Assembly (NCBI GenBank): GCA_036003705.1
Contig: DASYSE010000020.1
Location: 1 to 13,338 of the forward strand
Reading direction: 5' to 3'
Source: CALGFH01 sp036003705
Lineage (GTDB): Bacteria; Actinomycetota; CALGFH01
DNA: 13,338 nt
Part shown: positions 1 through 7,716 of the stretch, in pieces
How the letters are laid out: each line of letters starts with the position of its first letter
Numbering within the stretch: position 1 is the first letter of the stretch
Made by a program: the position numbers and the translations under genes
Notes under the pieces: generated by a model
Seen by the model: only the letters and a program-made list of their open reading frames with translations
Told to the model about the DNA's origin: nothing
The model's database searches: none

Positions 1-3
1 CGG

Positions 4-88
4 TGCCGGAGGAGGGGCTCGAACCCTCATGCCCTTGCGGGCCCGACGCTTTTAAGGCGCGGCTGTCTGCCAATTCCAGCACTCCGGC
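4..88 (-). tRNA. trnL-UAA: tRNA-Leu (anticodon UAA)
   Basis: Read on the minus strand this folds as an 85-nt class II tRNA. The acceptor stem GCCGGAG/CTCCGGC is perfect with discriminator A, the D-loop holds the GG pair, the anticodon loop CTTAAAA gives UAA (complement of bases 52-54), a long variable arm (GCCC-GCAA-GGGC) marks it as leucine type, and the T arm is GAGGG/CCCTC around TTCGAGC. It would decode UUA, a rare codon in such a GC-rich genome, and possibly UUG. The anticodon stem is slightly weak: its outermost position is a C-C mismatch followed by G-U. The bases after the discriminator read CCG, so CCA is not encoded and must be added after transcription. A TAGCCT -10-like element lies 13 bases upstream of the 5' end. 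Confidence 0.93.
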
Positions 89-101
89 TGCGCTGACCAG
101 C

Positions 102-107
102 AGGCTA
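102..107 (-). promoter_or_regulatory. candidate -10 element for tRNA-Leu
   Basis: On the minus strand this reads TAGCCT, a fit to the actinobacterial TANNNT -10 pattern, 13 bases before the mature 5' end of the tRNA. No convincing -35 hexamer was found 16-18 bases upstream. The same TAGCCT hexamer precedes the reductase-family gene at 11905. This is inferred from position and pattern only. Confidence 0.35.
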
Positions 108-145
108 CGGGATCTGGGTCGACTCGCGCGAGACGGGCGATCGCC

Positions 146-814
146 TCAGCGGTCGGCGGGGGCCCGGTCCTCGTCGGGTTCGGTAGGCGCTGAGCGGCGC
201 TGGTCCTTCCAGCGGCGGTACAACCACATGGCGGCGGCGGCCACGACGAGGACGGCGATGGTAATGGAGATCGGCCGCAGGAACCGCTCGACCACCCGCC
301 ACTGGTTGCCGAGTGCGTAGCCGATCGCGGCCAGGGCGAAGGTCCAGGGCAGGCAGCCGAGGAAGGTGTAAATCGAGAAACGGGCGAACGGCATCTCGGC
401 GATGCCGGCCGGCAGGCTGATGAAGGTCCTGACCACTGGGAGCAAGCGGGACACGAACACGGCGGCCTCGCCGTGGCGGGCGAACCAGGTCTCGGCCCGG
501 TGAAGCTCGTGCTGGCGCAGGAAGATGTAGCGGCCCCACCGCTCGATCAGCGGCCGGCCGCCCCGCCATCCGACGGCCCAGGCGACCCAGGAGCCGACCA
601 GGTTGCCGAAGGTGCCGGCCAAGCCAACGGCCACGAAGTTGAGGTGCCGGCCCTCCTGGCCGATGCCGGCCACGAAGGTGGCGTTGGCCAGCGCTCCCCC
701 GAACAGCATGGTGACCTCACTGGGAACCGGAATGCAGGCCGACTCGAGAAGCATGAGGACGAACACGGCCAGCAGGCCGTACTCGAGGATGGTGTCGGTG
801 ATCAGGTGCTCCAC
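146..814 (-). CDS. DedA-family membrane protein (VTT domain)
   Basis: This 222-residue integral membrane protein has the hallmarks of the DedA/VTT (SNARE-associated Golgi) family. Residues 18-34 carry the E-x-IPVPSE segment (E24, E33). Residues 121-139 carry the conserved arginine pair in FVSRLLPVVRTFISLPAG (R123, R129). A C-terminal helix spans about 182-200 and is followed by a charged tail. DedA proteins act in the cytoplasmic membrane; some recycle undecaprenyl phosphate or other lipid carriers and help maintain the proton motive force, but the substrate here cannot be read from sequence. The GTG start at 814 is chosen because AGGAG sits 5 bases upstream. It lies 60 bases after the DtxR-like repressor in the same direction and may be cotranscribed with it, so a link to metal or envelope homeostasis is possible but unproven. 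Confidence 0.92.
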   Translation of the reverse strand: MEHLITDTILEYGLLAVFVLMLLESACIPVPSEVTMLFGGALANATFVAGIGQEGRHLNFVAVGLAGTFGNLVGSWVAWAVGWRGGRPLIERWGRYIFLRQHELHRAETWFARHGEAAVFVSRLLPVVRTFISLPAGIAEMPFARFSIYTFLGCLPWTFALAAIGYALGNQWRVVERFLRPISITIAVLVVAAAAMWLYRRWKDQRRSAPTEPDEDRAPADR

Positions 815-874
815 GCCTGCTCCTGGTCGGCTTGGTGGTCCGGGACCTGGTTGGGTCCGGGGAACTGTATCCGA

Positions 875-1609
875 CTACCTGCTCCAGTGGCTCTCGCCGA
901 GGAGGTAGGCGGTGGCAAGGCTCTCCGGGTCCTGCTCGGCCGGCTCACCGTCGCCGGGGCGCTCGATCGCCACCGAGATCGTCCGGGCCGCGTACCGCGG
1001 CAGCTCGGTCGGCCCCTGTGGGCCCTCCAGTCTGGCCAGGTCGTTACCGAAACCGGCGATCTTGTAGCTGGACCGCGGCTCCACTCCGGCCCGGCGGAAC
1101 ATGCGCAGCAGGTCGTGGTCCTCATTCTCGAACCGCAGGATGCGGACCTGGCTGCCGGTCGCGGCCGCGGTCAGGGGGACGCCCGGCTCGCGTGGGTAGT
1201 CGCCGATCGGGTGGCCGTGGGGACAGGTCCGGGCCTCGCCGATCATCACCAGCATACGGGCCTCCAGCGCCGGGGTGACCCCCATCTCGAATGCCTCGGC
1301 CTCCTCGTGCACCTCGTCCCAGGGCACGCCCATGACCTTGACCAGGAACGCCTCGACCAGCCGGTGCCGGCTGACCACGTGCTTGGCCACCTTCTCGCCC
1401 TCGGTGGTGAGGGCGATCAGCTTGCCGGGACCGCGGGCGACGAGCCCCTCCCCCTCCAGGCGGCGGACCATCTCGCTCACGCTGGGCGGCGATACCTGCA
1501 TCGCCCTGGCCAGGTTGGTGGGCGTCCCTTCGATGCCGGCCTCGCCGAGCCAGTAGAGCGATTCGAGGTATTCCTGGATCGCCGGGGTCAGGGTCGCGCT
1601 GTCGACCAT
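875..1609 (-). CDS. DtxR/MntR-family metal-dependent transcriptional repressor
   Basis: This 244-residue protein has the three-domain layout of DtxR/IdeR: an N-terminal winged helix (about 8-70, recognition region VSPPSVSEMVRRLEGEGLV), a metal-binding dimerisation domain (about 72-140), and a C-terminal SH3/FeoA-like domain (about 150-230). The segment CPHGHPI (129-135) is typical of the family. Such proteins bind Fe(II) or Mn(II) and repress uptake or storage genes. By alignment to DtxR and MntR the metal ligands are E13 (DtxR M10, MntR D8), H82, E86, H101, E105 (DtxR C102, MntR E99), E108 and M109, where both reference proteins have histidine. Selectivity therefore cannot be assigned. No Shine-Dalgarno is visible; the ATG sits 6 bases after a TACCAT -10-like element, suggesting leaderless translation. 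DedA follows 60 bases downstream. Confidence 0.93.
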   Translation of the reverse strand: MVDSATLTPAIQEYLESLYWLGEAGIEGTPTNLARAMQVSPPSVSEMVRRLEGEGLVARGPGKLIALTTEGEKVAKHVVSRHRLVEAFLVKVMGVPWDEVHEEAEAFEMGVTPALEARMLVMIGEARTCPHGHPIGDYPREPGVPLTAAATGSQVRILRFENEDHDLLRMFRRAGVEPRSSYKIAGFGNDLARLEGPQGPTELPRYAARTISVAIERPGDGEPAEQDPESLATAYLLGESHWSR

Positions 1610-1621
1610 GACCGTATGGTA
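1605..1621 (-). promoter_or_regulatory. leaderless promoter and possible operator of the DtxR-like gene
   Basis: On the minus strand TACCAT (1621-1616) matches TANNNT and is followed by exactly six bases before the ATG, the geometry of a leaderless transcript starting at the A of the start codon. The same stretch contains an inverted repeat, ACCAT-N6-ATGGT (1605-1620), that straddles the -10 and the start codon and could be an autoregulatory operator. It does not match the IdeR or MntR consensus. The -35 region is weak. The -10 geometry is seen directly; promoter and operator function are inferred. Confidence 0.4.
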
Positions 1622-1651
1622 CTTGGCGCAGGTCGTGCAGGGCAGTCCCGC

Positions 1652-2011
1652 TCACCCGGCCACCACGACCCGGCCGTCCATCCCGGCGTGCAGGGTGCAG
1701 GTGTAGCGGTACTCGCCCGGCCGCTCGAAGCGGTGGGCGAAGGTCCCCCTGGCCTGGTTCCGCGAGCCGAACCCGTCGCCCTTCACGTTGTGGGGGACCG
1801 ACCCGTCCACGAACCGCCAGGTGACCTCCGTGCCCGGCTCCACCTGGATGGCCGGAGGCAGGAACTTGAGGTCCTTGGCGTCGACCTCGGTGACGCCGGT
1901 GACGGGCGGGGCGTCGGCGGGGGAGGCCGACGAGTCGCCCCGGCAGGCAGCCAATGTGAACGTGAGCACAAGTAGGAGCAGGACCGGAATGCGGCGGGGC
2001 CGGGATCGCAC
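1652..2011 (-). CDS. cupredoxin-domain lipoprotein (plastocyanin-like)
   Basis: This 119-residue exported protein starts with a basic region (RSRPRR) and a hydrophobic stretch ending in the lipobox LAAC (C23), so it is probably lipid-anchored on the outer face of the membrane. After a Ser/Pro/Ala-rich linker, residues 45-118 form a cupredoxin fold with a complete type-1 copper ligand set: H74 (VPHNV), C105, H108 and M111 (YTCTLHAGM). Such proteins carry single electrons or bind copper. The start is the GTG at 2011, 5 bases after AGGA. An ATG at 2083 in the same frame would add 24 residues but overlaps the upstream gene and pushes the signal sequence too far in. It lies 22 bases downstream of the DUF4190-like gene, so the two are probably one transcript. 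Its redox partner is not evident in this window. Confidence 0.88.
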   Translation of the reverse strand: MRSRPRRIPVLLLLVLTFTLAACRGDSSASPADAPPVTGVTEVDAKDLKFLPPAIQVEPGTEVTWRFVDGSVPHNVKGDGFGSRNQARGTFAHRFERPGEYRYTCTLHAGMDGRVVVAG

Positions 2012-2033
2012 GGGGTTCCTGGAGGGCGTTGGA

Positions 2034-2636
2034 TCAGTAGTCGCTGGCGTTGAGCGCCCCGATGATCGCGACGATGCCGCCAAGGATCAGGATGGCGGTC
2101 AGGACCAGCTCGATGATGGCGATGATGCGGGCCGCCTTGGCCTGGTCGAGACCGGTGAGCCGGCCGCCGGAGGCCTCGATGCGCTTCTCGGCGTTGTTGG
2201 CCAGGACCAGGGCGACGATGGCACCGACCGGGGCGCAGATGAAGAACCCGACGATGGCGATGACCAGCGCCGCCGTGGCCGAGCTGTCGGTCTGCGGGGC
2301 CGCCGGGTACCCGTAGCCCTGGGGCGCGCCGTACGGCTGGACGTATCCCTGCTGGCCACCGTACTGCTGCCCATATCCTGGTTGGCCGTAGCCCGGTTGG
2401 CCGTAGCCCTGGTCGCCGCCGGACGGCCGCGGATCGGGCGGGGGCGGCGCCTGGGGAGGCTGGTAGGGGGGCGGGGGCGGCTCGTGGGGAGGCTGGTACG
2501 AGGGCGAGGGCGGCTCGTGGGGAGGCTGGTACGAGGGCGGGGGCGGCGGGGAGCCGCCCAACGGCTCGGTCGGGCGCTCGCCGGGTCGATCGTCTCGGTT
2601 GCCGCCGCCAGGCGGGCCGGGCAGGTCCTCGGCCAT
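2034..2636 (-). CDS. proline/glycine/tyrosine-rich DUF4190-like membrane protein
   Basis: This 200-residue protein has two parts. Residues 1-115 are low complexity: three copies of an 11-residue Pro-rich unit (SYQPPHEPPSP-like, about 35-67), then GYGQP repeats and a Gln/Tyr/Gly-rich stretch. Residues 118-196 hold two membrane helices (about 120-146 and 169-195) separated by a short conserved loop with NNAEKRIEASGG. The tail-plus-two-helix layout is typical of actinobacterial DUF4190 proteins, whose function is not established; the cytosolic repeat tail may mediate protein contacts. The ATG at 2636 is chosen for the GAGGAG 7 bases upstream. The open frame extends to 3101 but that part overlaps the unknown gene at 2843-3823 and does not look like protein. 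The cupredoxin gene follows 22 bases later. Confidence 0.85.
   Translation of the reverse strand: MAEDLPGPPGGGNRDDRPGERPTEPLGGSPPPPPSYQPPHEPPSPSYQPPHEPPPPPYQPPQAPPPPDPRPSGGDQGYGQPGYGQPGYGQQYGGQQGYVQPYGAPQGYGYPAAPQTDSSATAALVIAIVGFFICAPVGAIVALVLANNAEKRIEASGGRLTGLDQAKAARIIAIIELVLTAILILGGIVAIIGALNASDY
2380..2409. repeat. 15-bp perfect tandem duplication (GYGQP codons)
   Basis: The 15-base unit GGTTGGCCGTAGCCC occurs twice back to back, encoding GYGQP twice on the minus strand. It lies inside the low-complexity tail of the DUF4190-like gene. The match is perfect at DNA level, so copy number here may vary between strains. Confidence 0.85.
2448..2546. repeat. 33-bp tandem repeat encoding the Pro-rich unit
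   Basis: The segment CTCGTGGGGAGGCTGGTACG and the bases after it recur with a period of 33 bases (2481 and 2514 near-identical, a more diverged copy from 2448). The period is a multiple of three and encodes an 11-residue Tyr-Gln-Pro-Pro-type unit in the DUF4190-like protein. It is a coding minisatellite, not a CRISPR array, because there are no unique spacers. Confidence 0.85.
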
Positions 2637-2703
2637 CTGCAACTCCTCGCGCTCGTGCCTGCGTGCGCCGGCCAGGGCAGGCCCGGCCAGGCGCCCGGAG
2701 TTA

Positions 2704-2709
2704 ACCATA
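2704..2709 (-). promoter_or_regulatory. candidate -10 element for the DUF4190-like/cupredoxin operon
   Basis: On the minus strand this reads TATGGT, fitting TANNNT, in the 206-base gap between the unknown gene and the DUF4190-like gene. It would give a leader of roughly 60 bases before the ATG at 2636. No good -35 hexamer is visible. Nothing else in the gap was recognised. Confidence 0.25.
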
Positions 2710-2842
2710 CGACGGCCAGCCGGCAGGTGGTGCGGTCCGGTCCCGGGTCGGGCGCGAGGTGCTGTCCGAGCGCCTGGGCTGTATGGGCACCTGGGCCGTC
2801 GCAGGCGGTACCCGGAGGTTCCAGCGACCCGCTGGGCGACGG

Positions 2843-3823
2843 TCAGCTGTGGTCGGTGGCGTCCAGGGCGGCGGCCCAGCCGGCGGTGGGGTCGGCGGTG
2901 GCCAGGCGGAGAGCCCAGCCGGTGGCTGGCATGCCGTCGTCCCACGCCCACCAGCTGAGCTGGTCGATCCGGGCGCCGAGCTCGGCGGGGTCGGGTGGCC
3001 AGTCCAGGCCGACCAGACCGGCGGCCGCCCACCAGGCGTCGAAGCGTCCGAGGGCGGCGCCCCGGCGCACGCCGTGGCCGCCGCCGCTGGCGGCAGCCCA
3101 CGCCATCCGGGCCATCGCCGCCGCCGCCGAGATCCGGCCCAGCCGGTGCTCGGGATGGCCGAGGGCGGCCACCGCCTCGGCCGGGCCGCCCTCGACCACC
3201 ACCGCTCTTGCCTCGCCCCCGGACTCGGAGGTCCAGACCTCGACCAGGTCGGTGAGGGCACGGGTGGCGTCGGGACGATCGATCACCGGGCCGGGATCGG
3301 TCCGACCGGCGACCATGGTCACCGGCTCGGCTCCCGGGTCCGGCACCTCGCGCTCATCGGACCGGTAGGTGGCCAGCGCATACGCCGGCTCCCACGGCGC
3401 CAGCACCAGCGGCAGCTCCAGCACCTCGGCGTGGGCGCCGGGGACGTCGCGGAGGTCCTCCCCGCGCAGGACCCGCTCCTGGGCGACCGCTCCCGCCACC
3501 GCGGGCACGGCCAGGTGCGGGGCCAGCTCGGCGAAGGTGTGGGTGGTGGCCGCGACCTCGGTGAGCGGCCCGAGGGCGAACCGGCCGGCCCCCGGCCGGA
3601 GCACGCTGGCCGCCTCGGGCGCCGGCCCGTCAAGGGCCATCCGGTACTCGACGTAGGTGGTCACGGGCCACAGCGGCCGTCCACGCTCGACCGCCTCCTC
3701 CAGCCGGCGGCGCAGGTCGACCAGGCCGGCCCAGTCGCGGCTGGCGCACAGCCCGTCCACCGCGTGCAGCAGGGCGGCCGGTTCCCCGAGCTCCACCAGC
3801 TCAGCCAGGCGGTCCTCGGCCAC
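2843..3823 (-). CDS. uncharacterised protein, 326 residues
   Basis: I do not recognise this family. It is predicted to be soluble and acidic, rich in Ala, Leu, Glu and Trp, with no signal peptide, membrane helix, nucleotide-binding loop or metal cluster. The N-terminal part (about 2-60) is helical and reminiscent of small alpha-alpha repeats. Residues 85-150 hold THTFAELAPHLAVPAVAG and LVLAPWEPAYALATYR, and the C-terminal part has a Trp-rich stretch, QLSWWAWDDGMPATGWALRL (288-307). The codon pattern matches the neighbouring genes, supporting a real gene. The GTG at 3823 is chosen because GGGAGG lies 4 bases upstream; in-frame ATGs at 3865 and 3925 lack a good ribosome site. It lies 145 bases downstream of treS in the same direction, so cotranscription is possible, but a role in trehalose metabolism is only a guess. 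Confidence 0.8.
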   Translation of the reverse strand: MAEDRLAELVELGEPAALLHAVDGLCASRDWAGLVDLRRRLEEAVERGRPLWPVTTYVEYRMALDGPAPEAASVLRPGAGRFALGPLTEVAATTHTFAELAPHLAVPAVAGAVAQERVLRGEDLRDVPGAHAEVLELPLVLAPWEPAYALATYRSDEREVPDPGAEPVTMVAGRTDPGPVIDRPDATRALTDLVEVWTSESGGEARAVVVEGGPAEAVAALGHPEHRLGRISAAAAMARMAWAAASGGGHGVRRGAALGRFDAWWAAAGLVGLDWPPDPAELGARIDQLSWWAWDDGMPATGWALRLATADPTAGWAAALDATDHS

Positions 3824-3968
3824 GCAGCCTCCCTCGACGTCGGCGGTCGCGCGCCATCTTGCCATCTGGAAGGCTTCGGGGCGGTTGCGCCCTGCGCCTC
3901 TGCTGCTGGCGCTCGGCGCCGTCACCCTCGGGCTGAGTCTGCTGTGACGAGCTCGCCGCGCAGGACCG

Positions 3969-5651
<1,683 letters not shown>

Positions 5652-5689
5652 CCTCGTCCGCTCCCGAGCCGGCTCCGTAGTAACCACCG

Positions 5690-5707
5690 AAGGTAATCGG
5701 AAAGGTA
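5690..5707 (-). promoter_or_regulatory. candidate treS promoter (-10 region)
   Basis: The 140-base gap between the YihY gene and treS is locally AT-richer than its surroundings. On the minus strand it carries TACCTT twice, 12 bases apart (5707-5702 and 5695-5690), each matching TANNNT. Use of the second would give a leader of about 30 bases before the ATG at 5651. No strong -35 hexamer was found. This gap implies treS has its own promoter rather than simple read-through from the lipid operon. Confidence 0.3.
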
Positions 5708-5791
5708 CCCAAAATCGCGACTGGTACGTCGCGCCGCTGGCGCCCTTTCAGATGTTCGACGTCGGGAGGGCGACGGTTGAGGGAATTTCTG

Positions 5792-6769
5792 TCACCGCCA
5801 GGCCGGCCGTGTCCCCCCCTTGGCCTCCCGACGCCCCGACGGGTTGGCCTGTTCGCCGGTCCTCGGTCCGGGCACCCCCGCCCTGACCGCCTCCAGCTGG
5901 GCCGCGAAGGCAAGCCCGAGGTAGATGGCCAGCGAGGTCAGGAGGGTCCAGATCAGGATGGCGATGATGCCGGTGAGCGGCCCGTAGGTCTGCCCGAAGG
6001 TGTCCGAGGAGAGGTTCAGGTAGAGGGCCAGCAGGCCGGTGAACACAAACCACAGCAGCACCGAGACGCCGGAGCCGACGGCCAGCCACGACCATGACGG
6101 CTGGCGGCGGCGGGGCGCGGCCCGGAACAGCAGTGCGAAGGCAACCACCACGAACCCGATGCTGAGCGGCCAGCGCACCACCGTCCAGAGCCCCTTGACC
6201 ACACCGGACAGGCCGGTCGCCTCGGCCACGTCGGCACCGGCCACAATCAGCACGAACGCGAGCACCGTCAGGAACCCGGCCGTGCAGGCGAGCTTGAAGC
6301 CGTTGCCGTACTTCTGGGTGGTGGGGCGGTCCTGCTCGACGCCGTACAGGCGGTTGGCGCCGCGTTCGATCTGGCCCATGGCCAGCGTGGCCGACCCCAC
6401 GGCGGCCAGCGCACCGGCGAACAGGGCGGCGACGCCGCCGCCGGCTGCGCTCTTGGTCCCCTGTTTGATCGCCTGGGTGAAGAGCTGGCCGGCCGGGCCG
6501 GGGGCGAGGCGGTCGACGGTCTGGGTGAGCAGCTGCCGGATCTCGCTCACCTCCAAGGCGGTGGCCAGCCCGACGACGGCGATCACGAACGGCAGCAAGG
6601 TGAGCATGACCTGGTAGGCGAGGGCGCGCGAGTGGCTGAAGCCGTCGGCGGCCCGGAAGCGCAGGAACGAATCCTTGAGCAGCTTCCCCCAGCCGGTGTC
6701 GCGCAGGGTCCGGAGGGCGTCGTCGCCCTCCAGCTCGTAGGTCTCGGGCACGGAGGTCGCGGTGCTCAT
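5792..6769 (-). CDS. YihY/BrkB-family inner membrane protein
   Basis: This 325-residue protein has about six membrane helices (roughly 48-72, 108-130, 160-182, 195-216, 228-250, 264-292) and family motifs such as SRALAYQVMLTLLPF near the first helix and GPLTGIIAILIWTLLTSLAIYLG in the last, with hydrophilic ends. YihY/BrkB proteins were once called ribonuclease BN; that assignment was withdrawn and their function remains unclear, with envelope or transport roles proposed. The ATG at 6769 shares four bases (ATGA) with the TGA stop of the lipid kinase gene, and AAAGGA precedes it by 8 bases, so translation is probably coupled. It is the last gene of the PAP2-kinase-YihY operon, hinting at a role linked to membrane lipids. 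Confidence 0.92.
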   Translation of the reverse strand: MSTATSVPETYELEGDDALRTLRDTGWGKLLKDSFLRFRAADGFSHSRALAYQVMLTLLPFVIAVVGLATALEVSEIRQLLTQTVDRLAPGPAGQLFTQAIKQGTKSAAGGGVAALFAGALAAVGSATLAMGQIERGANRLYGVEQDRPTTQKYGNGFKLACTAGFLTVLAFVLIVAGADVAEATGLSGVVKGLWTVVRWPLSIGFVVVAFALLFRAAPRRRQPSWSWLAVGSGVSVLLWFVFTGLLALYLNLSSDTFGQTYGPLTGIIAILIWTLLTSLAIYLGLAFAAQLEAVRAGVPGPRTGEQANPSGRREAKGGTRPAWR

Positions 6770-7716
6770 GAGGCACGTCCTTTCCCGGCTGGGACACACA
6801 ATGAGAGGGCGGCGGGAACTACCTCGACCACCAGGTGGTCGCGGGCGTCGGCCAGGTCGCCGTCGCGCTCGACCGGCTGTGGCCGGTCGCAGCTGACCTC
6901 CACCCGGCGGGCCTGGAACAGCTCCAGCTGCGGGTCCTTGCGTCGGCGGAGCAGCACCCGGACGGCCAGGGTCAGCCAGTCCAGCACCGTGCGGGTCTCG
7001 AGCACGGCAACGTCCAGCAACCCGTCGTCGGGCCGGGCGTCGGGCATGATCGGCAGCCCGCCCTGCAGCCGCCCCAGGTTGCCGATCAGCACCCCCTGGC
7101 CGACCCGGTCGATCGGTGGCCGGTCGTCCAGGCGCAGCCGGTACCGGGTGGCCCGGCGGCGCAGGTGCCGGAACCCGCTGAGCACGTAGGCGACGGCCCC
7201 CAGATGCTCCTTGAGGTCGGGGTCGGCGTCGCGCAGCATGGCCGCGTCGAAGCCGATCCCGCCCATGACCACGAAGCGGTCGTCGTCCATGGCGGCGACG
7301 TCCAGGCGGACCCGGTCGCCCTCGAGGGCGATCTCGACCGCGTCCTGGAGGTCGCTGGGGATGTCGAAGTTGGTGGCCAGCAGGTTGCCGGTGCCGCCAG
7401 GCAGCACGGCCAGGGGCACGTCGGTTCCGGCCAGGCCGGTCACGCAGGCCATCACGGTCCCGTCGCCGCCCTGGGCGATGACCAGGTCGACGCCCTCGTC
7501 GACGGCGCTGCGGGCCAGCCCCTGGCCGGGGTCCTCGGGGGTCGTCTCCAGCCAGAGCACGTCGAGGCCGGCGCCCTGCAGGGCCTGCTGGGTGTCGCGC
7601 CTGCGGTCGGCCGTCTCGCCGCCGCCGGTGGCCGGGTTGAAGATCACCGCCACCCGTCGCGGACGCCCAGCCTCCGCGGCCCGGACGGCCCGGCGCTGGC
7701 CGACCCGATCAGCCAT
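6766..7716 (-). CDS. diacylglycerol kinase-family lipid kinase (DgkB/YegS-like)
   Basis: This 316-residue protein belongs to the DAGKc family, which phosphorylates diacylglycerol (or related lipids) with ATP to give phosphatidic acid at the membrane face. The catalytic domain shows VAVIFNPATGGG (22-33), the nucleotide-binding GGDGT (83-87), PGGTGN (106-111), a GGIGFD segment (152-157), and PDARPDDGLLDV (225-236). A C-terminal region holds the DGD triplet (285-287). Such kinases can complete recycling of diacylglycerol released during cell-envelope synthesis. The ATG at 7716 overlaps the end of the upstream PAP2 gene by 8 bases, and the stop overlaps the YihY start by 4. Because some actinobacteria carry PAP2 and kinase fused in one protein, this pair looks like an unfused version. 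Sphingosine-kinase-like substrates cannot be excluded. Confidence 0.93.
   Translation of the reverse strand: MADRVGQRRAVRAAEAGRPRRVAVIFNPATGGGETADRRRDTQQALQGAGLDVLWLETTPEDPGQGLARSAVDEGVDLVIAQGGDGTVMACVTGLAGTDVPLAVLPGGTGNLLATNFDIPSDLQDAVEIALEGDRVRLDVAAMDDDRFVVMGGIGFDAAMLRDADPDLKEHLGAVAYVLSGFRHLRRRATRYRLRLDDRPPIDRVGQGVLIGNLGRLQGGLPIMPDARPDDGLLDVAVLETRTVLDWLTLAVRVLLRRRKDPQLELFQARRVEVSCDRPQPVERDGDLADARDHLVVEVVPAALSLCVPAGKGRAS

Noticed and set aside
123..132. Perfect 10-bp palindrome CTCGCGCGAG between the DedA gene and the tRNA
   Set aside because: Too short and composition-driven to call an operator or terminator without further copies.
473..1975. A 500-codon plus-strand open frame
   Set aside because: It runs antisense to the DedA, DtxR-like and cupredoxin genes, its translation is low-complexity Gly/Arg/Pro/Val-rich with no domain, and long antisense frames are expected at this GC content.
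2012..2083. N-terminal extension of the cupredoxin protein to the ATG at 2083
   Set aside because: It overlaps the upstream gene by 50 bases, places 24 polar residues before the signal sequence, and the GTG at 2011 has a proper ribosome site.
2448..2546. Regular repeats resembling a CRISPR array
   Set aside because: The units are contiguous, in frame and encode Pro-rich peptide; there are no unique spacers.
5731..5743. GCGCC-GCT-GGCGC hairpin after the YihY gene as a terminator
   Set aside because: The stem is only 5 bp with a three-base loop and no T-run; such short palindromes are common in this composition.
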